DNA from: Candidatus Coprenecus stercorigallinarum
Lineage (GTDB): Bacteria > Bacteroidota > Bacteroidia > Bacteroidales > UBA932
DNA length: 64,000 bases
Reading direction: 5' to 3'
Assembly (NCBI GenBank): GCA_018711305.1
Contig: DVIL01000038.1
Span: 1-64,000, forward strand
The notes beneath the pieces are model-generated. The model was not told where the DNA came from. It was given only the letters and a program-made list of their open reading frames with translations, and searched no databases. This document shows positions 18,494 to 27,755 of this stretch, piece by piece. The position numbers and the translations under genes are program-made. How positions within the stretch are numbered: position 1 is the first letter of the stretch; each line of letters starts with the position of its first letter.

Positions 18494-21400
18494 GCTTTCA
18501 GTCTCTTCTTTTTTCTGTTGGCAAATCTCTCCTTGAGCCTGTATATCCAGACGAAGAAGAAAGGTACGAAGACGATTCCGAAGGTGATGGCCGCGATCAT
18601 GCCGAAGAATACTCCGACGCCGATACCCTGACGGCTGGCCGAACCGGGGCCGGTGGCAAGCACGAGGGGCAGCATACCGAGGATGAAGGTCAGGGAGGTC
18701 ATGACGATGGGTCTGAAACGCAGCTCCGATGCTGCAATGGCGGCCTCCACTATGTCCTTGCCCTTTTCCACCTCTTCCTTGGCGAACTCCACGATGAGAA
18801 TCGCATTCTTGGCGGCCACGCCTATGAGCATAACGAGTCCGATCTGGAAGTAGACATTGTTTTCCATGCCCAGGACCAGAATCGACAGGAAGGCTCCGAT
18901 ACATGCCACGGGGAGGGAGAGGATGACGGCTATGGGCACTGACCAGCTCTCGTACTGGGCGGCCAGGAACAGGAATACGAAGAGGAAGGCCAGGGCCAGG
19001 ACGAGTCCGGTCTGACCGCTCTGCTGTTTCTCCTGATAGGACAGTCCGCTCCATTCGATGCCCACATTGGCAGGCAGTTTTTCGCGCACTATCTCCTCCA
19101 TGATGTCCATCGCCTGGCCGGAACTGTAGCCGTGGGCGGCTTCACCGGTGATGGTGGCGGCGTAGTACATGTTGAAGCGCTTGATGGTACCCGGTCCGGT
19201 GGTGTATTCGGTGGTACCGATGGAGGTTACAGGAATCATGGCGCCTCCGTTGCCGCGGACGAAATACATGTTCATGTCGTCACGCCACTGACGGTAGGGC
19301 TCTTCGGCCTGGATGTAGACTCGGTAGACTCGGTTGAAGAGGTTGAAGTCGTTGACGTAGACGGAGCCGGTGAAGGCCTTCATGGTGGTGAAGAGATCAG
19401 AGACGGAGACTCCGAGGAGCTTGGCACGGTCACGGTCCACATCGTAGTACAGTTTCGGGATGTCTCCCTGCATCGAACTGCTTACGCGGGCCAGCTCCTT
19501 GCGCTGTGAGGCGTAGTAGACCAGTGTGTCCGAGGCTCTCTGCAACTCCTCGTAGGTCAGGTCACCGCGGGCCTCGAGGGCCATCTCGAAACCTCCCGAG
19601 GTACCCAGTCCGGGAATGACAGGAGGGGTGCTGAGGTAGACCTTGCTCTCGGGGTACTGGGAGAATTCATCGGTTACGCGGGCCATGAAGGCTGGCAGGT
19701 CCGGATCCTCCCTCTCTTCCCAGGGCTTCATGATGACGGTCATCTGGCTGCGGGCCTGGTTGGTTCCGACCCTGGGGCTGGAACCGGTGACATTGAGGAC
19801 GTAGCGCACGTCCGGCTGTTCCAGCAGCCATGCCATGGCGCGGTCCGTCACCTCGCGGGTCCTCTCGAGGGTGGCTCCCTCAGGCAGCTCGAACTCTACG
19901 GTGAAATATCCCTGGTCCTCCTGGGGCAGGAAGCTCTGGGGTACGAGCTGGGCCATGGCCCAGATACTTACTATACCTATTCCGAATGCCGCAAAAGAGC
20001 GTTTCGAGTGGCTCAGGAAGTTGCGTATGATGCGGGCATATACCGTCTGTCCCTTGGCGAGCCAGCGGTTGATGGCCCGGAATATGAAGTTCTTGCGCTC
20101 TTCTTCGCCTTCTTTTTTCGGTTTGAGGAACTGGGCGCACATCACGGGGCTCATCGTCAGGGCCACAATGGTGGAGATGATCACGGAAACGGCAATGGTG
20201 ATGGTGAACTGGCGGTAGAGGGCTCCGGTGATGCCGGAAAGGAAGCTCACAGGTATGAACACGGCACAGAGTACCAGCGACATGGCTATCAGGGCACTGC
20301 CCAGTCCGTTCATGGCTTTCTTGGTGGCTTCGTATGCCGAGAGCTTCTCCTCGTTCATGATGCGGTCCACGTTCTCCACCACGACAATCGCGTCGTCCAC
20401 TACGGTACCGATCGCCAGGACCAGACCGAGGAGGGTCAGGGTGTTGAGGGAGAAGCCGAAGATAAGCATCACTCCGAATGTACCGATAAGGGAGATGGGC
20501 ACCGCTATGGCCGGGATGAGGGTGGCCCTCCAGCTCTGCAGGGAGAGGAACACCACCAGGATCACGAGGAACAGGGCTTCGAACAGAGTCTTGTACACTT
20601 CATGGATCGACTGTGAGATGTATTCTGTCATGTCGAAAGGTATCATGTAGGAGATACCTTCCGGGAAGTTGCGGCTGATCTCGTCCATGGCATCCTTTAC
20701 GGACTCGGATACTTCCATGGCGTTCATGCCGGGAAGCATGCGGATGTCCATCACGGCGGCATTTCCTCCGTTGATACCGCTCTCGGTGTTGTAGGACTGG
20801 GCCTCGAGGGAGACGCGGGCCACGTCGCGCAGACGGATGATGGAACCGTCAGGATTGGCCCTGAGGACGATGTCCTCGAACTCGCTGACAGTCGACAGAC
20901 GGCCCTGGGCCACGATAGGCACGGTCACGTCCACCCCGTTCATAGGCTGCTGGCCGAGCACTCCGGCAGCTGACTCTCGGTTCTGTTCCCTGAGTGCGCT
21001 CTGGATGTCCTGGACTGTCAGGCCGAGGCTGGCCAGACGCTCGGGCTGTACCCAGATCTGCATGCCGTAGTAGCGGCTGCCGACGTTGGATACGCGGCCC
21101 ACTCCGGGAATACGGCGGAGCATGTCGAGTACGTTGAGGGTGGCGTAGTTGCTGAGGTACACCTCGTCGAACTTGGGGTCGTTGGACAGCAGGGTGATGG
21201 TCATCAGCTTGTTGGATGCCTGCTTGTCCACGGATATACCGTTCTGTATGACCTCTGCCGGGAGACGGGCCTCGGCCTGCTTGACCCTGTTCTGAATCTC
21301 GACGGCGGCAAGATCGGGGTCAGTGTCGATATCGAAGGTGATGGTTACGGTGAAGGAGCCGGAGTTGGTGCTCCGCGACTCCATATAAAGCATTCCGGGA

Positions 21401-21618
21401 GTTCCGTTGAGCTCCTGCTCGATAGGGGTGGCCACCGCCTGGGATACGGTCTCCGCGTCAGCTCCCGGGTAGGAGGCCGATACCTGCACTACCGGAGGTA
21501 CGATATTGGGGTACTGGTCGATAGGCAGCAGGAAAAGTCCTATCATACCCACCAGTACGATTACTATTGAGACGACCGTGGAGAATATCGGCCGGTCTAT
21601 GAAGAAATCACTTTTCAT
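18490..21618 (-). CDS. RND efflux inner-membrane transporter (HAE1/AcrB-MexB type)
   Basis: 1042 aa; 'MKSDFFIDRPIFSTVVSIVIVLVGMIGLFLLPIDQYPNIVPPVVQVSASYPGADAETV', 'GTVVDDAIVVVENVDRIM'. Confidence 0.97.
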   Translation of the reverse strand: MKSDFFIDRPIFSTVVSIVIVLVGMIGLFLLPIDQYPNIVPPVVQVSASYPGADAETVSQAVATPIEQELNGTPGMLYMESRSTNSGSFTVTITFDIDTDPDLAAVEIQNRVKQAEARLPAEVIQNGISVDKQASNKLMTITLLSNDPKFDEVYLSNYATLNVLDMLRRIPGVGRVSNVGSRYYGMQIWVQPERLASLGLTVQDIQSALREQNRESAAGVLGQQPMNGVDVTVPIVAQGRLSTVSEFEDIVLRANPDGSIIRLRDVARVSLEAQSYNTESGINGGNAAVMDIRMLPGMNAMEVSESVKDAMDEISRNFPEGISYMIPFDMTEYISQSIHEVYKTLFEALFLVILVVFLSLQSWRATLIPAIAVPISLIGTFGVMLIFGFSLNTLTLLGLVLAIGTVVDDAIVVVENVDRIMNEEKLSAYEATKKAMNGLGSALIAMSLVLCAVFIPVSFLSGITGALYRQFTITIAVSVIISTIVALTMSPVMCAQFLKPKKEGEEERKNFIFRAINRWLAKGQTVYARIIRNFLSHSKRSFAAFGIGIVSIWAMAQLVPQSFLPQEDQGYFTVEFELPEGATLERTREVTDRAMAWLLEQPDVRYVLNVTGSSPRVGTNQARSQMTVIMKPWEEREDPDLPAFMARVTDEFSQYPESKVYLSTPPVIPGLGTSGGFEMALEARGDLTYEELQRASDTLVYYASQRKELARVSSSMQGDIPKLYYDVDRDRAKLLGVSVSDLFTTMKAFTGSVYVNDFNLFNRVYRVYIQAEEPYRQWRDDMNMYFVRGNGGAMIPVTSIGTTEYTTGPGTIKRFNMYYAATITGEAAHGYSSGQAMDIMEEIVREKLPANVGIEWSGLSYQEKQQSGQTGLVLALAFLFVFLFLAAQYESWSVPIAVILSLPVACIGAFLSILVLGMENNVYFQIGLVMLIGVAAKNAILIVEFAKEEVEKGKDIVEAAIAASELRFRPIVMTSLTFILGMLPLVLATGPGSASRQGIGVGVFFGMIAAITFGIVFVPFFFVWIYRLKERFANRKKKRLKA

Positions 21619-22951
21619 TGGCGGTATTCTCTGTCTTTGTGCCTGTTGTGCTGTCGGAAGAAGGTGTGACGGCCGCTGCGTTTGTACTGTCAGAACCGAA
21701 GGAGAAGCGTCCGCCCTCTTCAGGATTTGTCTGCGGCTTTTCCGGTTCCACTATGATGGGGTCCACTTTCACGCCGTGACTGAGTTTGTGGAAACCTTCC
21801 ACGATTATCATCTCGTCGGGACCAAGTCCGCGTTCGACTACTACGTTATTGCCTATTTCGGGCCCGAGCTCGATAAAGCGTTTTTCCACAACACTGTCCC
21901 TGCGGCATGCGTAGACGTAGGCACCGCCCTTTTCGATGACCAGAGCCTTTGTGGGTACGACGATGGCGTCTTCACGTACATCGAGCAGCAGGCGTACCTT
22001 GGTGATCTGTCCGGGAAGGAGGGCCCTGTCAGGGTTGGCCATCTCGGCCCTCACGGAAAATGTACCGGTATTGGGGTCTACCTGCGGATCGGCGAAGTCC
22101 ACGAAGCCTTTCATCGGGTATTCCGAATTGTCTGCCAGAGTGATGGTCACATAGGGGTTCCAGTTGCGGGCTGTGTCCTGCTGTCCTAAGTTGACGTTCC
22201 TCTCACGGCTCTTGAGATAGTCCAGTGAGGTCATGCTGAAGTCTACCTGTACTGTATCGCTCTTGACGATGGTGGCAAGCAGGGATTTGCCTCCCGGACC
22301 GACAAGGGTTCCGAGGTCCACGTTCCTTTCACTGATGTATCCGGAAATGGGGGAGCGGACAGTGGTGTATCCGAGGGCTATTTCAGCCTGGGTAAGGTCT
22401 GCCTCGCTCATGACCACTTCTGCCTTTGCACTCTCGTAGGCGGCAATGGCGTTGTCCAGGTCCAGCCGGCTGGCAGCATTCTGCTCGAACAGGGGCCTGA
22501 TACGCTCCAGGTCACGTTCTGCCTTGAGCTCCAGAGCCTTGTTCTTGTTGAGCTGTGCCTTGGCCCTCTCCATGTCAGCCCTGTACGGCTTGGGGTCGAT
22601 GATGAAGAGCACCTGGTCTTTCTTGATATAGGTACCTTCCTCGAAAAGCATCTCTTCAAGATAGCCCTCGACTCTTGCGCGGATTTCCACGAACTGTTGT
22701 GCACTGATCTTTCCGGCATATTCGCCGTAGATTTCCACGTCATCTATGACCACCGGCTGGACTTCCACTATCGGGTAGTCCGGCTTGGGCGGCTCAGGCC
22801 ACGACAGAATGATCCATACGGTGATGCCCGCTATGAGCACTCCGAGGATGACGTACCATATCCATTTCGGCAGCTTGCCGATCTTCCTTATCCGGACGGC
22901 TAACCTTTTGCCTGTCCTGGTAAAATTTTCGGTAGGGATGTTTATCTGCAT
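21608..22951 (-). CDS. RND efflux periplasmic adaptor
   Basis: 'VRARVEGYLEEMLFEEGTYIKKDQVLFIIDP'-like biotinyl-lipoyl fold and hairpin region. Confidence 0.95.
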   Translation of the reverse strand: MQINIPTENFTRTGKRLAVRIRKIGKLPKWIWYVILGVLIAGITVWIILSWPEPPKPDYPIVEVQPVVIDDVEIYGEYAGKISAQQFVEIRARVEGYLEEMLFEEGTYIKKDQVLFIIDPKPYRADMERAKAQLNKNKALELKAERDLERIRPLFEQNAASRLDLDNAIAAYESAKAEVVMSEADLTQAEIALGYTTVRSPISGYISERNVDLGTLVGPGGKSLLATIVKSDTVQVDFSMTSLDYLKSRERNVNLGQQDTARNWNPYVTITLADNSEYPMKGFVDFADPQVDPNTGTFSVRAEMANPDRALLPGQITKVRLLLDVREDAIVVPTKALVIEKGGAYVYACRRDSVVEKRFIELGPEIGNNVVVERGLGPDEMIIVEGFHKLSHGVKVDPIIVEPEKPQTNPEEGGRFSFGSDSTNAAAVTPSSDSTTGTKTENTANEK

Positions 22952-22971
22952 AGTTTTGCAATATAGTGGTG

Positions 22972-23004
22972 CAAATATAGACCAAATCGGCTAAGTGCAG
23001 CAAA
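22972..23004 (-). promoter_or_regulatory. putative RND operon promoter
   Basis: Minus: TTTG-N21-TATATTTG; -33 lies at the centre of an AAGTGCA-N10-TGCACTT dyad (22993-23016). Confidence 0.6.
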
Positions 23005-23024
23005 AATCGTGCACTTTTACACTT

Positions 23025-23924
23025 TTAGAAGTAATATTTGAAGACTCCGCCAAAAGTTCCGGGTGTTGATAACCCGCTTATTCTGTAGAAGTCATATTTG
23101 TAGAATACGGACAGGTCGAATCCTGATATGCGTATTCCCGCCTCCGCATGAACCGCCCCCGTAAACTTGGGCAGCGGGGATATGCTGCCCATGACGCCGG
23201 CGCCGTCCATGTCGTCAAAGTCATCGTCGAAGTAGTCGTCCAGGTCAGGAAGATCCGGTTCGAGGTCCTCCAGAAAACCGTCTTCGTCAGTGTAGACATT
23301 GATGTTGAAGCCACCTCCGGCCCCGATGTAGAACATGCCGGCAAAGTTTGCTTTCAGGGTCGCAGCAGTGGTGAACTGGGCGGTATTCTTGAAAAAGGAA
23401 AAAGTCTCTCCGAGGCTGAAATTCAGTCTCTGGCTGTTGCGCCCGAAGAGCAGTTCCACGGGGATATGGTAGGTGAGCATGGATTCGCTGCCTGTCTGCA
23501 AGGTTCCTATGCCGGCACCTATTCCGAATCTGGTAAAGGGCTCCTTTCCTGCTTTGCTGCGGGATGTTCCGGCCGAGGCAAGTTCACGGACAGGCAGGGC
23601 CTTTACCTTGAAACAGATGTCGCTGCCGCTGATGCCTCCGAATTCGGCTATCGGGTCCCATACGATGCTGCACTTTCCCGAAGCGACAGTCTCCCCCACA
23701 TCTCCGGAGACCTTTTCCAGCGGACCCTTGAATGTACTGCCTCCGTCAGTGGAGACGTACAGGCTGATGTCTGCCTGCCGGTCGAGGAGGAATGTCACTA
23801 TGACCTTGTCGCCGTCCTGCCGGAATTCGGCGGAAGAGACATTCTGGGCCTTGGCCTGGAAGGAAGGGGCGGCAATGAGCAGTGCCGCGGAAAAGATGAA
23901 TGCGAGTATCTTGCCTGTTCTCAT
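23025..23924 (-). CDS. secreted/outer-membrane protein of unknown function (beta-rich C-terminus)
   Basis: Signal peptide MRTGKILAFIFSAALLIAAPSFQAKAQ; downstream neighbour of the caspase-like gene. Confidence 0.6.
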   Translation of the reverse strand: MRTGKILAFIFSAALLIAAPSFQAKAQNVSSAEFRQDGDKVIVTFLLDRQADISLYVSTDGGSTFKGPLEKVSGDVGETVASGKCSIVWDPIAEFGGISGSDICFKVKALPVRELASAGTSRSKAGKEPFTRFGIGAGIGTLQTGSESMLTYHIPVELLFGRNSQRLNFSLGETFSFFKNTAQFTTAATLKANFAGMFYIGAGGGFNINVYTDEDGFLEDLEPDLPDLDDYFDDDFDDMDGAGVMGSISPLPKFTGAVHAEAGIRISGFDLSVFYKYDFYRISGLSTPGTFGGVFKYYF

Positions 23925-23941
23925 GTCGTTGGGGCTTGTCG

Positions 23942-25624
23942 TCAGTTGAACTTCCATTCTTCCCATTCGTGCTCTACCTCGTATGAGCATGCCGTCTCGG
24001 GATTCTGCTGCTTGTAGTTGATTCTCAGACTGTATTCGGATACCTCTGATAAAAGGTAGTCCGACAGTTCGGAGTAGGTGCAGTCTCCGGAGGTTTCCTG
24101 TAGTTTCTTTAGCAGGAAATAGGTGAACATGCCGTGCTGTTTCTCGGTATACGGCAGGGCGACCTGGTCATCCGTGGTGGCTGAGAACACGACAAGATTC
24201 CCTTTCAGAGGTGTCTCTTTGGGAACAACCCTGACGCCTCTGGCTGCCAGCAGTCCGGCACGCCTGCCGCCTCCGCTGAAACATGCATCCATGAATACCG
24301 TAATCCTTCCGGCACCGGTGGCCGACAGTCTGGCGTACAGGTCGGAAAGTCTGAATCCTGATTCGTAGTCCGTGCCAGAAATATCTACGGGTATGAGATA
24401 GGCTTCCTTGGAGTCGGCATCGGGGAATCCGTGTCCGGCATAGTACAGTATCAGTTCCGCGTCGCCGCCCCGGAGGCTGACGATGCCGGTAATGCGGTTT
24501 ATCTCCCTGTTCATGTCAGACCAGCGGGCATTTGTAAGCAGGACAATATTGTCCTTGGGAACCCCCATGACACTCTCGCAGTAGCGGGCGAATACGGCCG
24601 CGTCATTGGCTGCGAACGGTACGTCGGCCTCGTCCGAGAGTCCCTTCTGGTAGGAATGGTAGTCCTCGTTTCCGATTATGATTGCAAACCGGTCGGGATG
24701 CACAGTGCCGGTGACAGGTATGTTGCGGTCCACATCGGAGCGGAGTGACGCCACTTCTATCCGGCCAGGATCATCCCCTGCAACAGACTCAATCTCTATC
24801 ATGTGGGATGCGAGCTGCTGGTCGAGGGTCAGGGTGATGTCTTTGTTTTCGGCATATAGCCCGTAGCTTTCCGAGATGCCGAAATGTATCGGGATTTCCC
24901 TGGAAGAATAGTCGTTGTTTACGATCAGTGCATATTCGAGGGATACGGTCTCGCCGGGACCGAGGCTGCTGAATGAATGTCCTGCGTCCCCGTCCATCAG
25001 AAATACTCCCGACGGCAGTTCCATATCCACGCTGACATCCTGTGCACGTCCGTGTTCGGTATTCTGCACAAGTATCTGGAGATTGAATACCTGCATCTTT
25101 TTCAGCGAGCCTTGCTGGCCTGTGACAGAGTAGTCCACGAGACGTACCATGGGGTTCTCGAACTTTCTGGTGTCCACGGCAATCGAGACTTCGTCAGTGC
25201 CGAAGCCCATGGGCTCTTCGATCTTCAGTGCAAATTCGGCCCTGCCGTCCTCAGTTTCCGTGGTCGCAGTTATCGGGAACCGCACTGTCTCTGTCTTGCC
25301 TACTGCAATGTCTTTTATGGCGATGTCACCGTAGCTGAGCCCGCTGACCGAACCTGAACCGCGTATGACCCCCTTGAGCCCGACTCCGTCCCCGAAGCCT
25401 TCATTCCGGACGGACATGGTTATCCAGCAGGTCTCTCCTGCATCGAAGGCGTTGTTCCCGGAAGGATCTTCGAACCGGATGTCCGTTATCCTGAGCACAG
25501 GGGGACGGACCTCTTCGGATATGTTCAGTGAACCTGTACGGGTCACGGTCTCAGACTGGGCCATGCCCCTGTAGCCCGCAAGGCAGAGGATGGCAACTGC
25601 TATCAATACTGTTGTCCTTTTCAT
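23942..25624 (-). CDS. secreted caspase-like (C14) peptidase with N-terminal beta-sandwich-like region
   Basis: Signal peptide MKRTTVLIAVAILCLAGYRGMAQ; His motif 'LILYYAGHGFPD' and Cys motif 'VFMDACFSGGG'. Confidence 0.88.
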   Translation of the reverse strand: MKRTTVLIAVAILCLAGYRGMAQSETVTRTGSLNISEEVRPPVLRITDIRFEDPSGNNAFDAGETCWITMSVRNEGFGDGVGLKGVIRGSGSVSGLSYGDIAIKDIAVGKTETVRFPITATTETEDGRAEFALKIEEPMGFGTDEVSIAVDTRKFENPMVRLVDYSVTGQQGSLKKMQVFNLQILVQNTEHGRAQDVSVDMELPSGVFLMDGDAGHSFSSLGPGETVSLEYALIVNNDYSSREIPIHFGISESYGLYAENKDITLTLDQQLASHMIEIESVAGDDPGRIEVASLRSDVDRNIPVTGTVHPDRFAIIIGNEDYHSYQKGLSDEADVPFAANDAAVFARYCESVMGVPKDNIVLLTNARWSDMNREINRITGIVSLRGGDAELILYYAGHGFPDADSKEAYLIPVDISGTDYESGFRLSDLYARLSATGAGRITVFMDACFSGGGRRAGLLAARGVRVVPKETPLKGNLVVFSATTDDQVALPYTEKQHGMFTYFLLKKLQETSGDCTYSELSDYLLSEVSEYSLRINYKQQNPETACSYEVEHEWEEWKFN

Positions 25625-25682
25625 TGAGGAATGAATTTTATCCAACCTACAAAGGTATGAAAAATATGCCTGCGCGTACAAG

Positions 25683-26585
25683 TCACAGGAGGCATCCTAC
25701 TGAAAAAAGCACGGAAAGAAAGAAGAAATTGCGGGAGGTTTTGCCCAGGAATGGATTGAGAGCGGTTCCGTCGGTGGCGCTTATCCGTCTGGATGTGGCT
25801 AGGTGTAGGGCTGCGTACAGCAGCAGCGGGGCGGCGCACCATCCCGGCTTGCTCAGTACAATGGCGGCGGCTGCGAACATCGTCGCGCACAGTCCGAGGA
25901 GGTAGTACAGGACAATGGCGGCGCTGCCTCCGAGACGGACGACGATGGTCCGCTTGCCCTGTTGCGCATCTTCTGCACGGTCGCGGTAGTTGTTGACCAT
26001 CAGCAGGCAGTCCACGGCAAGTCCGCAGGAGAGTCCGGCGAGGGTGGCCTGCAGGTTCCACGTTCCGGTCTGCAGGTAGAAAGTGAATCCTACCGGGACA
26101 ATGCCGAAGAACACCAGTACCAGCAGGTCGCCCAGACCCAGTCTCGAGAATTTCGTGGTGTACAGGAAGCAGAAAATCACGCAGGCAGCTCCGACGGCTA
26201 TCATCCACAGCCCGCCAATCCATATCAGGGGCAGTCCGACGGCGCAGGCCAGGGCAGTCGTGAAGATGATGCCGGTCTTCATGGCCCGTGGAGTTATCCA
26301 GCCCTGTGCGCAGGCCCGCTTCGGTCCCAGTCTCTGCTCAGTGTCTCCGCCCTTTTTGAAATCGAAATAGTCGTTGACAAAATTGGCGTCCACCTGCATT
26401 ATCCACGCGAAGAGCATGCAGAGGGCAAAGGCGGCCCAGTCGAAGCCTCGGGCCGTCGATCCGCCCTGATACATCCATGCGCAGGCTCCGCCCATAATAA
26501 CGGGCGTGGCCGCGCCGGCCAGAGTTTTAGGTCTGGCGGCGAGGATCCACGCCCTCAATGAGTTTGTATTTACAGTCCCGTCCAT
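25683..26585 (-). CDS. menA: 1,4-dihydroxy-2-naphthoate polyprenyltransferase
   Basis: 'QVDANFVNDYFDFKKGGDT', 'VNNYRDRAEDAQQGKRTIVVRLG'. Confidence 0.92.
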   Translation of the reverse strand: MDGTVNTNSLRAWILAARPKTLAGAATPVIMGGACAWMYQGGSTARGFDWAAFALCMLFAWIMQVDANFVNDYFDFKKGGDTEQRLGPKRACAQGWITPRAMKTGIIFTTALACAVGLPLIWIGGLWMIAVGAACVIFCFLYTTKFSRLGLGDLLVLVFFGIVPVGFTFYLQTGTWNLQATLAGLSCGLAVDCLLMVNNYRDRAEDAQQGKRTIVVRLGGSAAIVLYYLLGLCATMFAAAAIVLSKPGWCAAPLLLYAALHLATSRRISATDGTALNPFLGKTSRNFFFLSVLFSVGCLL

Positions 26586-27733
26586 CAGACGGTGATGAGC
26601 TCGTACTGGCGGGTTCCTATGCCGATCTTTTCCGCATGTTCCAGACCGAACTGCCAGTTGGTGTCAGGATGGAGGATGTGGAACTTGTCTTCTCCGCAGA
26701 GGTGTTCGTGGGGATGGGATTTCTCCAGTTTGCTGCCGGGAAGGGCGGGGGCGGCCATCACCATGTCCGCGCAGGCCTGGTCGAGGGCCACGGGGTCAAA
26801 TGACGCGGCTATGCCGAGGTCGGGAACGATGGCGGCATCGTTGTGGTTCCAGCAGTCGCACTCGGGGGATACATTGACGATGAAGTTGATGTAGAAGCAG
26901 GGACGTCCGGCGATGATGGCCTTGGTATACTCGGCGATCTTTCCGTTGAGGGTCTCTGAGGTGTCCAAGTCCTTCAGTACGGCGGATTCGTACTGGCAGA
27001 GAGCCACGCACTGGCCGCAGCCTACGCACTTGTCGTAGTCGATGACGGCGGCGATATTCTTCCCGGCATGGTTGGTGCCCTCCGTCTTTTCGAGGTGGAT
27101 GGCATCATGGGCGCAATGCTTGACGCAGATTCCGCAGCAGCGGCAGTTCTCCACTTTTACGACAGGCTTCGAGGAGGAGTGCAGTTTGAGTTTGCCGGCT
27201 ACGCTGGCGCAACCCATTCCCATATTTTTCAACGCACCTCCGAATCCGGTCTGCTCGTGGCCCTTGAAGTGACTCAGAGCTATGAGCACGTCAGAGTCAG
27301 CGATGGCAGCACCGATCTTGGCGGTCTTGCAGTATGTGCCGCCCTCTACCGGCAGTTCGCGGCATTCAGTGCCTTTCAGACCGTCCGCGATAATCACGTC
27401 GCAGCCGGCGCTGATGCGGTTGAATCCGTTGCGCATGGCGCTGTCGAGATGGTCTACAGCGTTGGAGCGGCCTCCGGAGTACAGGGTGTTGGCGTCAGTC
27501 AGGAAGGGTTTGCCTCCGAGCGAGCGTACGAGGTCGGCTATGCCTGCGGCGTAGTTGGGCCTCAGGAAGGCCAGGTTGCCGGGCTCCCCGAAATGCATCT
27601 TTATTGCAGTGAACTTGTCCTTGAAATCGATTTTCTCTATTCCGGCGGCCTTGGCCACGGCTTTCATCTTCTCCACCAGAGGAAGGCGGGTGGAGGTGTG
27701 CAGGTCTGTAAAGTAAACTTTTGCTTTTTCCAT
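26585..27733 (-). CDS. DUF362 / 4Fe-4S ferredoxin-domain protein
   Basis: 382 aa; two Cys clusters 'CRCCGICVKHC' and 'CVGCGQCVALC'. Confidence 0.88.
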   Translation of the reverse strand: MEKAKVYFTDLHTSTRLPLVEKMKAVAKAAGIEKIDFKDKFTAIKMHFGEPGNLAFLRPNYAAGIADLVRSLGGKPFLTDANTLYSGGRSNAVDHLDSAMRNGFNRISAGCDVIIADGLKGTECRELPVEGGTYCKTAKIGAAIADSDVLIALSHFKGHEQTGFGGALKNMGMGCASVAGKLKLHSSSKPVVKVENCRCCGICVKHCAHDAIHLEKTEGTNHAGKNIAAVIDYDKCVGCGQCVALCQYESAVLKDLDTSETLNGKIAEYTKAIIAGRPCFYINFIVNVSPECDCWNHNDAAIVPDLGIAASFDPVALDQACADMVMAAPALPGSKLEKSHPHEHLCGEDKFHILHPDTNWQFGLEHAEKIGIGTRQYELITV

Positions 27734-27755
27734 AATGTATGTGTGGTGAATTTCG

